From Sinomonas atrocyanea (lineage in GTDB: Bacteria; Actinomycetota; Actinomycetes; Actinomycetales; Micrococcaceae), in assembly GCF_030812675.1 (NCBI RefSeq), contig NZ_JAUSTE010000001.1, forward strand, positions 1-64,000: a stretch of 64,000 nt of DNA, read 5' to 3'. Below the pieces are notes generated by a model that was given only the letters and a program-made list of their open reading frames with translations, ran no database searches and had not been told where the DNA came from. Each line of letters opens with the position of its first letter. The first letter of the stretch is position 1. The translations under genes and the position numbers were made by a program. This document shows, in pieces, positions 1-9,769 of the stretch.

Positions 1-135
1 CCGGGCAGGGACTTCTGTCCGGTAACCCACGAATCTGCGTGAGCGAGGCCCCGGCCCGCAACCACCCACTAAGGCGGCCACTCCATACCGTCTAGTCCCC
101 GTCTGTCCGGCCCGGCCGGACGGCCGGGACCACGC

Positions 136-176
136 ACGACGGCGCCGCTCCCCCGCGCGGGGTGCGGCGCCGTCGT
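136..176. terminator. Terminator-like hairpin (ACGACGGCG-core family)
   Basis: Positions 136-148 are an exact inverted repeat of 164-176, with more C/G pairing inside. There is no downstream T-tract. The arm carries the ACGACGGCG core that recurs in other hairpins at gene ends in this window. Confidence 0.65.
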
Positions 177-246
177 CGTCCGGGATCGTCCCGCAACGTC
201 CACCGGCCGTTAACGCCCGGTTGGCCCGGACCGCACGCGGGCGCGG

Positions 247-252
247 CATGCT
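247..252 (+). promoter_or_regulatory. Candidate -10 (CATGCT) of a leaderless promoter
   Basis: CATGCT ends exactly 6 nt before the ATG at 259. The same hexamer at the same distance precedes zwf. No Shine-Dalgarno sequence is seen before 259. No convincing -35. Confidence 0.35.
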
Positions 253-258
253 CGGCCC

Positions 259-1899
259 ATGACGAACCCCCCAGAGAACTCCCCCGTCACCCGCCGGCGC
301 CTGCTCCTGGGCGCCGGGCTCGCGGCCGCCGCCGGCAGCGTGGCCTTCGCCGCCCCCGCAGACGCGGCCCCCGGACGCCCGGCGTCCAGCAGGGACCTGC
401 CCGGCTCGCTCTCGGCGACGGATCCCACGGCCGTGCCGACGGTCGACGGCCTCCACCTCCAGTTCGGTTCGGATGCCTCGAGCGAGATGGTGGTCTCGTG
501 GCACACGCTCCAGCCGGTGCGGGACGCCCGCGTGGTCCTGGGCGACGGGCATGGCACATTCGCCAAGGCGGTGGCGGCGGAGACCCGGAGCTACGTCGAC
601 GCGAAGTCCGGCCGGACCGTGTACGCGCACCACGCAGTCCTGACCGGCCTGGCCGGACAGACGGGCTACCTCTACGCGGCGGTCCATGACGGAGCGGCGC
701 CGCAGTTCGGCACCTTCACCACCGCGCCCCACGGCCGCGCGCGCGTGACCTTCACGAGCTTCGGCGACCAGGGGACCCCGACGCTCGGCAGGAAGCTGGG
801 CACCGCGTGGGCCAACGACAACCTCGGCTCCCCCGCCGCGGGCGACACGACCGGCGGCGTCGAGCGGGTCCAACCCATGTTCCATCTCTTCAACGGCGAC
901 CTCTGCTATGCGAACCTCGCGACGGACAGGATCCGTTCGTGGTGGGACTTCTGGGCCAACAACTCCCGCAGTGCCCGGAACCGGCCGTGGATGCCCTCGG
1001 CGGGGAACCACGAGAACGAGCTGGGCAACGGCCCCATCGGCTACGCCGCGTACCAGACCTACTTCGAGGTCCCCGAGGCCGCGGGCCAGACCGAGGTGAC
1101 GCGCGGGCTCTGGTACAGCTTCACGGCCGGCGCCGTGCGGGTCATCTCGATCGCGAATGACGACGTGTGCTACCAGGACGGCGGCGACTCGTATGTGCGC
1201 GGCTACTCGGGCGGCGCGCAGAAGGCCTGGCTCGAGAAGGAGCTCTCCGCGGCCCGGTCGAGCCGCGAGATCGACTGGATCGTGGTGTGCATGCACCAGG
1301 TGGCCATCAGCACTGCCAACAACTTCAACGGCGCCGACCTGGGCATCCGCCAGGAGTGGGTGCCGCTGTTCGACAGGTACGGAGTCGACCTCGTGGTGTG
1401 CGGGCATGAGCACCACTACGAGCGCTCGCACCCCATCCGCGGCCACGAGGCGAACCAGACGCTGACCCCGCTGCCTGCCGCGACGGACACGCGGACGATC
1501 GACACGACCCGGGGCACCGTGCACATGATCCTGGGCGGCGGCGGGACGTCCGCGCCGTCCAACCAGCTCCTGTTCACCCCGCCCGAGTGCCGGGTGATCG
1601 TCTCGGTCTCGGACCAGCCGAGCCCGACGACGCATCACCGCGTCCCCGTGTACGTCCACGAGCCGGCGGCATGGTCCGCCGCCCGCGACGCCGCAAACTC
1701 GTACGGCTTCGGCGCCTTCGAGGTCGATCCGGGCAGGCCCGGCGGGGACACCACGATGACCGTCACCTACTACAACGTCACCGGCGTCGGCGGCGGCCTC
1801 GAGGCCTTCGAGACGTTCACGCTGCGCCGCCCGCGCTCCGATTCCGGCCAGCCGTCCGGCCGGCCGGGACAGCAAGGCAAGCAGGGCCAGCAGGGCTGA
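259..1899 (+). CDS. Tat-exported purple acid phosphatase-like metallophosphoesterase
   Basis: Predicted secreted phosphatase of 546 aa. The N-terminus has a twin-arginine signal (TRRRLLLG) followed by an alanine-rich hydrophobic stretch and an ADAAPG-type cleavage region near residue 37. A fibronectin-like purple-acid-phosphatase N-domain (about residues 65-155) is followed by the calcineurin-like domain with the metal-ligand motifs in order: FGDQG, NGDLCY, GNHENE, VCMHQ and GHEHHYE. These are the family's dinuclear metal ligands. The last ~20 residues are a Q/G/S-rich tail. Release of phosphate from organic phosphomonoesters outside the membrane is inferred from the family; the substrate is unknown. 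The gene stands alone between two hairpins, so it is probably monocistronic. No Shine-Dalgarno is visible; a -10-like hexamer 6 nt upstream suggests a leaderless mRNA. Confidence 0.88.
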   Translation: MTNPPENSPVTRRRLLLGAGLAAAAGSVAFAAPADAAPGRPASSRDLPGSLSATDPTAVPTVDGLHLQFGSDASSEMVVSWHTLQPVRDARVVLGDGHGTFAKAVAAETRSYVDAKSGRTVYAHHAVLTGLAGQTGYLYAAVHDGAAPQFGTFTTAPHGRARVTFTSFGDQGTPTLGRKLGTAWANDNLGSPAAGDTTGGVERVQPMFHLFNGDLCYANLATDRIRSWWDFWANNSRSARNRPWMPSAGNHENELGNGPIGYAAYQTYFEVPEAAGQTEVTRGLWYSFTAGAVRVISIANDDVCYQDGGDSYVRGYSGGAQKAWLEKELSAARSSREIDWIVVCMHQVAISTANNFNGADLGIRQEWVPLFDRYGVDLVVCGHEHHYERSHPIRGHEANQTLTPLPAATDTRTIDTTRGTVHMILGGGGTSAPSNQLLFTPPECRVIVSVSDQPSPTTHHRVPVYVHEPAAWSAARDAANSYGFGAFEVDPGRPGGDTTMTVTYYNVTGVGGGLEAFETFTLRRPRSDSGQPSGRPGQQGKQGQQG

Positions 1900-1927
1900 C
1901 GGCCAGGCGGCCGCACGGCCGTTCCAC

Positions 1928-1973
1928 GCACGACGGCGCCGCCCACCTCGTAGGGTGGGCGGCGCCGTCGTGC
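1928..1973. terminator. Bidirectional terminator-like hairpin (ACGACGGCG-core family)
   Basis: A perfect 20-bp stem (1928-1947 with 1954-1973) has a 6-nt loop. It lies between the convergent ends of the phosphatase and gnd genes and has no T-tract. It belongs to the hairpin family sharing the GCACGACGGCG outer arm. Confidence 0.8.
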
Positions 1974-2039
1974 TCCCGGAGGTGACCCCCGGAAGGTGAC
2001 CCCCAGAAGGTGGCTCCTGGATCTGTTGGGCTGGGTGCC

Positions 2040-3479
2040 TCAGTGGGTGTCGACGGCCGAGATCTCGGACCGGTCCTCGCCCCAGAGGGTGTGGAAGGTG
2101 CCCTCGGCGTCCACACGCCGGTACGTGTGCGCTCCGAAGAGGTCGCGCTGGCCCTGGATCACGGCGGCGGGGAGGCGCTTGGCCCGCAGCGCGTCGTAGT
2201 AGGCCAGCGAGGACGAGAAGACCGGGACGGGGATGCCGAGCTGGACGGCCGTGGCCACGACACGCCGCCAGGCCGGGACGGCCTTCCCCACGGACTCCAC
2301 GAAGGCGGGGGCGAAGAGGAGGTTCGCCGGCGCCTGGTCGCCCTTGTAGGCCTCCATGATGACCTTGAGCAGGTCGGCGCGGATGATGCAGCCCGCGCGC
2401 CACAGCGACGCGATCTCGTCCAGCTTGAGGTCCCAGCCGTACTCCTTGGCGGCGCTGGTGAGCATGTCGAGCCCCTGCGCGTAGGAGACGAGCTTCGACG
2501 CGTAGAGCGCCTGGCGGATGTCCTCGACGAAGTCCTCCGGGAGGGCGACCTCGGCCTCGTGCCCGGCGAGGGTCGTCTGGGCGATCTCCCGCTGGGCCGC
2601 CTGCGAGGAGATCCCGCGGGCGAAGACGGACTCGGCGATGCCCGAGACGGGCGATCCGAGGTCGAGCGCCGACTGGACGGTCCAGCGGCCAGTCCCCTTC
2701 TGGCCGGCCGCATCCACGACCACGTCGACGAACGGCTTGCCGGTCTTCGCATCCACGTGCCCGAGCACCTGGGCGGTGATCTCGATGAGGAAGGACGAGA
2801 GCTCGCCCTGGTTCCACTCCTCGAAGATGGCGGCCTGCTCGGCCGGCTCGATGCCGGCGGCACCGCGGAGGAGGCTGTACGCCTCGCCGATGACCTGCAT
2901 GTCGGCGTACTCGATGCCGTTGTGCACCATCTTCACGAAGTGGCCGGCGCCGTCGGTGCCGATCCACGCGCAGCAGGGGGCGCCGTCGTCGGCCTTCGCC
3001 GAGATCTTCTCGAGGAGGGGGCCGAGCGCATCGTAGGACTCCTTGGAGCCCCCGGGCATGATGGAGGGGCCGTTGAGCGCGCCCTCCTCGCCGCCGGAGA
3101 CGCCCACGCCCACGAAGTGGAGTCCCTTCTCGGCGAGGGCGGCCTCCCGGCGCCTCGTGTCCTGGTAGTGGGAGTTGCCGCCGTCGATGACGATGTCCCC
3201 CTCCTCGAGGAGCGGCACGAGCTGGTCGACGACCGCGTCCACGGGAGCACCGGCCTTGACCATGATGAGCACCCGGCGGGGCTTCTCGAGGGCGTCCACG
3301 AGTTCCTGGAGCGTCTCGGTGCGCACGAACTCGCCCTCGTCGCCGTGCTTGGCCAGCAGGGTGTCCGTCTTCTCGACGGACCGGTTGTGCAGCGCGACGG
3401 TGAAGCCGTTGCGGGCGAGGTTGCGGGCGAGGTTGGCGCCCATCACCGCAAGGCCGGTGACGCCGATCTGTGCAGACAT
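2040..3479 (-). CDS. gnd: 6-phosphogluconate dehydrogenase, decarboxylating
   Basis: Catalyses the oxidative decarboxylation of 6-phosphogluconate to ribulose 5-phosphate with production of NADPH (pentose phosphate pathway, cytosol). The protein is 479 aa, normal for the long-chain family. The N-terminal Rossmann fold shows GLAVMGANLARNLA. The substrate and catalytic signature includes GGEEGALNGPSIMPGG and KMVHNGIEYADMQ, with the Lys, Asn and Glu expected at the active site. The long helical C-domain is complete. The start at 3479 is preferred over one 25 codons upstream because a GGAGA sequence lies a few bases before it and homologous proteins begin MxxxIGVxGLAVMG. The window also encodes a glucose-6-phosphate dehydrogenase (zwf) 27 kb away, so the two oxidative steps are not in one operon here. 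Confidence 0.96.
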   Translation of the reverse strand: MSAQIGVTGLAVMGANLARNLARNGFTVALHNRSVEKTDTLLAKHGDEGEFVRTETLQELVDALEKPRRVLIMVKAGAPVDAVVDQLVPLLEEGDIVIDGGNSHYQDTRRREAALAEKGLHFVGVGVSGGEEGALNGPSIMPGGSKESYDALGPLLEKISAKADDGAPCCAWIGTDGAGHFVKMVHNGIEYADMQVIGEAYSLLRGAAGIEPAEQAAIFEEWNQGELSSFLIEITAQVLGHVDAKTGKPFVDVVVDAAGQKGTGRWTVQSALDLGSPVSGIAESVFARGISSQAAQREIAQTTLAGHEAEVALPEDFVEDIRQALYASKLVSYAQGLDMLTSAAKEYGWDLKLDEIASLWRAGCIIRADLLKVIMEAYKGDQAPANLLFAPAFVESVGKAVPAWRRVVATAVQLGIPVPVFSSSLAYYDALRAKRLPAAVIQGQRDLFGAHTYRRVDAEGTFHTLWGEDRSEISAVDTH

Positions 3480-3701
3480 GTACTCTCCGTCTCTTCGTGG
3501 GGTCTCAAGGACCAAGGCTAGTTGAGGCACGGGATCCTGACTTCCGTTTGACATCGTATTTCGGTGCGCCTCACTTTTGGCAAGCGATTGCCAGTCCGTG
3601 CCAGCCGGACGATCGCCAGACGGCTGCCAGGCGCAGGCCAGCGTGCCGGCCCGGGGGCGGCGGCGGGACGCCGCACCGGGAGAGCTTTCTGCTCATCTGT
3701 T

Positions 3702-3730
3702 TTGAATTCGCCGGGGATTGGTCCTATATT
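3702..3730 (+). promoter_or_regulatory. Sigma-70-type promoter, TTGAAT-17-TATATT
   Basis: TTGAAT (3702-3707) and TATATT (3725-3730) are separated by exactly 17 nt. This is one of the closest matches to the housekeeping consensus in the window, yet no plus-strand protein gene follows. Expected start of transcription is about 3736-3739. Confidence 0.65.
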
Positions 3731-3736
3731 CGTCTG

Positions 3737-3785
3737 CAGAGCCTCCCGTCGCGGCAACCCCCCCAATGGCCGCGGCGGGAGGCTC
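3737..3785 (+). ncRNA. Candidate small RNA with a C7-loop hairpin
   Basis: A 17-bp stem (3739-3755 with 3769-3785, all pairs Watson-Crick except one G-U) encloses a 13-nt loop containing seven consecutive C residues (3758-3764). It starts at the predicted transcription start of the TTGAAT-17-TATATT promoter. C-rich loops are typical of regulatory small RNAs of high-GC Gram-positive bacteria, including the actinobacterial 6C RNA. The second C-rich stem-loop of 6C RNA is not evident, so no family is assigned. The 3' end is unknown; it could stop at this hairpin or run towards 3887. Confidence 0.4.
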
Positions 3786-3868
3786 GTTCCATGCCCGGAC
3801 GTCCTTTGCGGAGTGCCGAGGTCTGGAGGCAGGGGACCCTCAGGGCGTCGGTTGCGGCGCGGGGACGA

Positions 3869-3887
3869 CGCGACGCTGCGCGTCGCG
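3869..3887 (-). terminator. Hairpin downstream of tRNA-Val
   Basis: A perfect 8-bp stem (3869-3876 with 3880-3887) with a 3-nt loop lies 25 nt beyond the 3' end of the minus-strand tRNA. A short G/C stem without a T-tract, so termination is an inference from position. Confidence 0.35.
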
Positions 3888-3912
3888 GAATGAAGATGGG
3901 TCGAATGAGGGT

Positions 3913-3984
3913 GGGTCCTACCGGGATCGAACCGATGACATCCACGGTGTAAGCGTGGCGCTCTACCAGCTGAGCTAAAGACCC
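3913..3984 (-). tRNA. tRNA-Val (anticodon TAC)
   Basis: On the minus strand the sequence folds as a complete 72-nt cloverleaf: acceptor GGGTCTT paired with AGGACCC (one G-U), D-arm TAGCTCAGCTGGTAGAGC, anticodon stem CCACG/CGTGG with loop CTTACAC (anticodon TAC), and T-arm with GGTTCGATCCC. The CCA end is not encoded. It decodes GTA and, through wobble, probably GTG valine codons. Confidence 0.96.
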
Positions 3985-4086
3985 TTGAGACGGACCGCTC
4001 CGCGGCCCGACGGGGTTCAACAGTACCGCAGAGGCCGGGGAGCCGCGAACCGCGGGCGGGCGCTCCGGTCGCCGGGACCCTGCGCC

Positions 4087-4569
4087 CTACGGAGCGCCCG
4101 TGCCCGTGATCTGGGCGAGCGCCCGGCGGTACTCGGCGATGTCGCGGGCCTGGCCCCGGGGATTGATGACCCGGTAGCGCACCACGCCCTCGGCATCCAT
4201 GATGAAGGTGCCCCTCAGGGCCATGCCGTCCCGCTCGTCGAAGACGCCGTAGCGACGCGCGACCTCGCCGTGCGGCCAGAAGTCGGCCAGGAGCGAGAAC
4301 TCATAGCCCTCGGCTGCCGCGTACGCCCTCTGGGCGAACTTGCTGTCCACGGAGATCGCGAGGACCTCGCAGTCGACATCGGCGAAGGCGTCCCAGCCCT
4401 CCCGCACCTCGCAGAGCTCTCCCGTGCAGATTCCGGAGAAGGCGAAGGGGAAGAAGATCACGACCACGGGACGGCCGAGGAACGACGAGAGCCGGACGGG
4501 CTCCCCGTACTGGTTGGGCAGCTCGAAGTCGGGCGCCCCCTCGCCTACCGTCGGCGCGGTTCCCCCCAT
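4087..4569 (-). CDS. Peroxiredoxin (AhpE/BCP type)
   Basis: Thiol peroxidase of the AhpC/TSA superfamily, 160 aa, expected to reduce peroxides in the cytosol. The peroxidatic cysteine is Cys48 in the motif FAFSGICTG. A second cysteine, Cys53, lies five residues later, the spacing of the resolving cysteine in E. coli BCP. Mycobacterial AhpE, whose gene neighbourhood is the same, is described as a one-cysteine enzyme, so the mechanism may differ. The start at ATG 4569 is used; a GTG at 4578 overlaps the stop of the upstream DUF3052 gene (GTGA) and is a possible alternative. It forms a two-gene operon with DUF3052, divergent from aceE. Confidence 0.88.
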   Translation of the reverse strand: MGGTAPTVGEGAPDFELPNQYGEPVRLSSFLGRPVVVIFFPFAFSGICTGELCEVREGWDAFADVDCEVLAISVDSKFAQRAYAAAEGYEFSLLADFWPHGEVARRYGVFDERDGMALRGTFIMDAEGVVRYRVINPRGQARDIAEYRRALAQITGTGAP

Positions 4570-4574
4570 GGCGG

Positions 4575-4991
4575 TCACTGCTTCTTGCGGACCAGGCGCG
4601 TGGCGCTCCAGTCCTTCGAGACCCCCACGGACGAGGTGGCATGCAGGCCCGCCGTCGGCGCCGACTCCTGCACCTCGACGGGGCGCACGTGTCCGTCCCG
4701 GCCCTGCTTGGGGGTGAGGAGCCAGACGACGCCGGCCTCGTTGAGGGTGGTCTGCGCGTCCATGAGCATGTCGACGAGATCGCCGTCGTCCTCGCGCCAC
4801 CAGATGATCACGCCGTCGACGACGTCGTGGTCCTCCTCATCGAGGAGGTCGGAGCCGACCTGCTCCTCGATCGCCTCCCGCAGACCGAAGTCCACGTCCT
4901 CGTCGTAGCCGAACTCCTGGATCAGGTCACCGTCCTTGAAACCCAATCGCGCCGCCACATTGCTGCCCGCGGCGGTGTCGGTCTCGCCCAC
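4575..4991 (-). CDS. DUF3052 family protein
   Basis: A 138-aa acidic cytosolic protein of the actinobacterial DUF3052 family, function not established. Visible features are the N-terminal GFKDGDLIQEFGYDEDVDF segment, an acidic run (DEEDHDVVDG), a hydrophobic WW-containing strand, and a C-terminal HATSSVGVSKDWSATRL segment that is highly typical of the family. The GTG start at 4991 is set by an AGGAGGA sequence 6-8 nt upstream. The stop overlaps the start region of the peroxiredoxin gene. In mycobacteria the homologue is also between ahpE and aceE, which supports a conserved but unexplained link to pyruvate dehydrogenase or redox defence. Confidence 0.9.
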   Translation of the reverse strand: MGETDTAAGSNVAARLGFKDGDLIQEFGYDEDVDFGLREAIEEQVGSDLLDEEDHDVVDGVIIWWREDDGDLVDMLMDAQTTLNEAGVVWLLTPKQGRDGHVRPVEVQESAPTAGLHATSSVGVSKDWSATRLVRKKQ

Positions 4992-5466
4992 GTCGTCTCC
5001 TCCTCGTCTTTCGCTGTGCACTTCGGCACTGTCCCGGCAGGCGGCGCGGGCCGCATCCACCGGATGCGGCGCAGCACACAGCCCTGCCGTAGCTATAAGC
5101 CAACTACGTTTGGCCCCCAGCTTCAAGCACGCGCCCTGCGGAGGCGCGCCCCGCCGGGCCCGTCGCGCCCGTTCAGGGCCGCTTCGGAGTCCGCGGACCG
5201 CGAGGGGACTGGGGGTCCGCAGGGCGCCCGCCGCCCGGCGCGCGTCCCTGCCGGCGCGAAGATGAACGGGCGGCGCCGCCGCCGGCTAACGGTCCCTTCC
5301 CGCGCGCGGCTAGAGTGGCATCTGAGTGCCCACCGCCCGGCAGACCCCTCGGGCCGCGCGGCGCTCACAGTACCAACGGCCCTGCACGCACAGGGCACCG
5401 CGACGAGACTGCCCGCATCCGGCTGCCACCAGCTCCGGCCCTACGGGCTCGAAGAGAGGTTTGGAC
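4992..5466. other. Divergent intergenic region DUF3052 / aceE
   Basis: This 475-nt stretch separates the divergent operons. A TAGAGT hexamer at 5311-5316 could be a plus-strand -10 giving aceE a leader of about 150 nt, but no convincing -35 is seen. The AT-richer stretch around 5088-5112 (TAGCTATAAGCCAACTA) is the most likely site for the opposite promoter or a regulator. No riboswitch or ORF is recognised. Confidence 0.4.
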
Positions 5467-8208
<2,742 letters not shown>

Positions 8209-8253
8209 CCCGCAGCGCTCCCGGCGCGCTTCGGCCGCCTGCAGGCGACCACC

Positions 8254-8299
8254 GCACGACGGCGGCCCTCCCCACTCCCGGGGAGGGCCGCCGTCGTGC
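8254..8299. terminator. Terminator-like hairpin after aceE (ACGACGGCG-core family)
   Basis: A perfect 20-bp stem (8254-8273 with 8280-8299) with a 6-nt loop starts 45 nt after the aceE stop. The outer arm GCACGACGGCG is the same as in the hairpin at 1928-1973. No T-tract. Confidence 0.8.
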
Positions 8300-8360
8300 G
8301 TGACCGGTGCCGTGGAGGCGCGCCCGGGCCGCTCCTGCCTGTGGCACCGGGCACGGGCCC

Positions 8361-8377
8361 TTGTAGCCTTCACACAA
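8361..8377 (+). promoter_or_regulatory. Candidate FasR operator upstream of the regulator gene
   Basis: The 17-mer TTGTAGCCTTCACACAA matches the one before fabD (9678-9694) at 15 of 17 positions. It is an imperfect inverted repeat with TTGT and ACAA ends, and contains a TANNNT hexamer (8364-8369). Sharing between the two promoters suggests one regulator, probably the product of the gene that follows. Confidence 0.55.
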
Positions 8378-8402
8378 AACTGGCCCCCACCTGAGTGCTC
8401 GC

Positions 8403-8408
8403 TATGCT
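8403..8408 (+). promoter_or_regulatory. Candidate -10 (TATGCT), leaderless geometry
   Basis: TATGCT ends exactly 6 nt before the ATG at 8415, and no Shine-Dalgarno is visible before that ATG. Confidence 0.4.
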
Positions 8409-8414
8409 CTTCAC

Positions 8415-9653
8415 ATGCCCCAGCCGCAGCACCCCTCCGCCATCCCGCCGAACGGGAAGCTGACCATCTCGCCGGCCAAGGCCGAGACGGTCAAGAAGCT
8501 GCGGGCCAATGTGGGCCAGCTGTCCACGAGCACGATGCGCGAGCTCGAGCGGTCCCTGCCGTGGTACACCCGGCTGAGCGCCGACGAACGCTCCGCGCTC
8601 GGACTCGTCGCCCAGAACGGGATCGCGGCGTTCGTCACCTGGTACGAGCGCCCCACCCTGCCGACCTGGATCCTCTCCGACGTGTTCGGCACGGCCCCGA
8701 CGGAGCTCACACGGTCCATCAGCCTGCAGAAGGCACTCCAGCTGATCCGGATCGTCGTCGAGACGGTCGAGGACCAGGTGCCGCACCTCGCCCCCGAGGA
8801 GGACCAGCCCGCGCTGCGGGAGGCCGTGCTGCGCTACTCCCGCGAGGTCGCCTTCGCGGCAGCGGACGTGTACGCGCGGGCCGCCGAGACCCGCGGCTCG
8901 TGGGACACCCGCCTCGAGGCCCTCATCGTGGACGCGATCCTGCGCGGCGAGAACACCGACGCCCTGCGGTCCCGCATCGCGGCGCTCGGGTGGAAGGCCC
9001 AGGAGCGCTTCACGGTCATGGTGGGGTCCTCCCCGCTGGAGCCGAGCCCAACCTACGTGGGCGAGCTGCGGCGGATCGCGGGGAGGCACGCGCAGGATGC
9101 GCTGGTCGGCATCCAGGGCGACCGCCTGATCCTCATCCTCGGTGGCCTCCAGGAGCCGGCCACGGCCCTGGCGCGGCTCGCCGAGCTCTTCGCCCCCGGC
9201 CCCGTGGTGTACGGGCCCGAGGCTGCCACCCTGCCCGAGGCGAGCACCTCCGCGCAGGCGGCCTTCGCGGGCCTCTCGGCCGCCCGGGCCTGGCCCAACG
9301 CCCCGCGGCCCGTCTCGGCGGACGACCTGCTACCCGAACGGGTGGCGGCGGGTGACGACGCCGCCCGCCGGGCGCTCGTCCAGAAGATCTACCGCCCACT
9401 CGTGGCCGCCTCGAATGGACTGGTCGAGACCCTCAGCGCCTACTTCGAGCTCGGCCACTCGCTCGAGGCGACGGCCAGGGAGCTCTTCGTCCACGCGAAC
9501 ACCGTCCGCTACCGGCTGCGCCGGGTCTGCGACGTCACCGGGTGGGACCCGCTCCTGCCCCGCGAGGCCTTCGTGCTGCAGACCGCGCTCGTTGTGGGAC
9601 GCCTCGCCGCTGCCCCGAAACCGGGCCCCGAGCGGCATCCGCAGCGCTCCTGA
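8415..9653 (+). CDS. FasR-like transcriptional regulator of fatty-acid synthesis (PucR-type HTH)
   Basis: A 412-aa regulator with no N-terminal HTH. The C-terminal ~65 residues form a PucR/CdaR-type helix-turn-helix: a LVETLSAYFELGHSLEATA segment followed by LFVHANTVRYRLRRV. The central part (residues ~150-300) resembles the GGDEF-like fold region of such regulators but without recognisable catalytic motifs. The position between aceE and fabD matches Rv2242 of M. tuberculosis and the Streptomyces FasR gene, which activates fabD-fabH-acpP-fabF. I therefore infer the same role here. The gene may regulate itself, because the sequence found before fabD is also found before this gene. The ATG at 8415 lacks a Shine-Dalgarno and may be leaderless. 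Confidence 0.8.
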   Translation: MPQPQHPSAIPPNGKLTISPAKAETVKKLRANVGQLSTSTMRELERSLPWYTRLSADERSALGLVAQNGIAAFVTWYERPTLPTWILSDVFGTAPTELTRSISLQKALQLIRIVVETVEDQVPHLAPEEDQPALREAVLRYSREVAFAAADVYARAAETRGSWDTRLEALIVDAILRGENTDALRSRIAALGWKAQERFTVMVGSSPLEPSPTYVGELRRIAGRHAQDALVGIQGDRLILILGGLQEPATALARLAELFAPGPVVYGPEAATLPEASTSAQAAFAGLSAARAWPNAPRPVSADDLLPERVAAGDDAARRALVQKIYRPLVAASNGLVETLSAYFELGHSLEATARELFVHANTVRYRLRRVCDVTGWDPLLPREAFVLQTALVVGRLAAAPKPGPERHPQRS

Positions 9654-9677
9654 TGCGGGGTCCGCGCCCGGGGCACG

Positions 9678-9694
9678 TTGTAGACTTCCCACAA
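9678..9694 (+). promoter_or_regulatory. Candidate FasR operator / promoter of the fab operon
   Basis: TTGTAGACTTCCCACAA, nearly identical to the 17-mer at 8361-8377. The included TAGACT (9681-9686) fits an actinobacterial -10 (TANNNT), placing transcription start near 9693. Operator and -10 would overlap, which would favour repression over activation unless the hexamer is fortuitous. Confidence 0.55.
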
Positions 9695-9712
9695 ACCGCA
9701 TGGAGGAGCTTC

Positions 9713-9769
9713 GTGCGCGCTCTCCCCACTCAGAGCATCCCCGATTTGGAAAGCTTGGTTACGTGCTAG
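9713..9769 (+). CDS. Possible 18-codon leader peptide of the fab operon
   Basis: GGAGGAG at 9702-9708, the best Shine-Dalgarno in this leader, lies 4 nt before a GTG that opens an 18-codon frame (VRALPTQSIPDLESLVTC). The frame stops at TAG 9767-9769, overlapping the fabD GTG at 9763 by 7 nt, so termination could re-deliver ribosomes to fabD. Conservation is unknown and the frame may be fortuitous. Confidence 0.3.
   Translation: MRALPTQSIPDLESLVTC

Larger units (their letters stand above)
1..258. other. Left-edge intergenic region
   Basis: No supported coding sequence is seen here. The stretch holds a strong hairpin at 136-176, which probably ends a gene lying outside the window, and a CATGCT hexamer 6 nt before the first gene. 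Confidence 0.6.
3480..3912. other. Intergenic region gnd / tRNA-Val
   Basis: This 433-nt stretch has no supported protein gene. It holds a good plus-strand promoter (3702-3730) directly followed by a strong hairpin with a seven-C loop (3739-3785), and a short perfect hairpin at 3869-3887 that probably ends the tRNA-Val transcript. No clear promoter is visible for gnd. Confidence 0.6.

Noticed and set aside
3548-3553. TTGACA on the plus strand as a -35 element
   Set aside because: No TANNNT-type -10 lies 16-19 nt downstream (TCACTT is found), and no gene follows until the separate TTGAAT-17-TATATT promoter.
3739-3785. Formal assignment of the C-loop hairpin to 6C RNA
   Set aside because: The 6C family has two C-rich stem-loops. 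Only one is seen, so it is kept as an unnamed candidate.
9700-9762. ATG 9700 as the fabD start
   Set aside because: It would add 21 atypical residues before VLAIVCPGQGSQ, lies about 7 nt after the predicted transcription start and has no Shine-Dalgarno.
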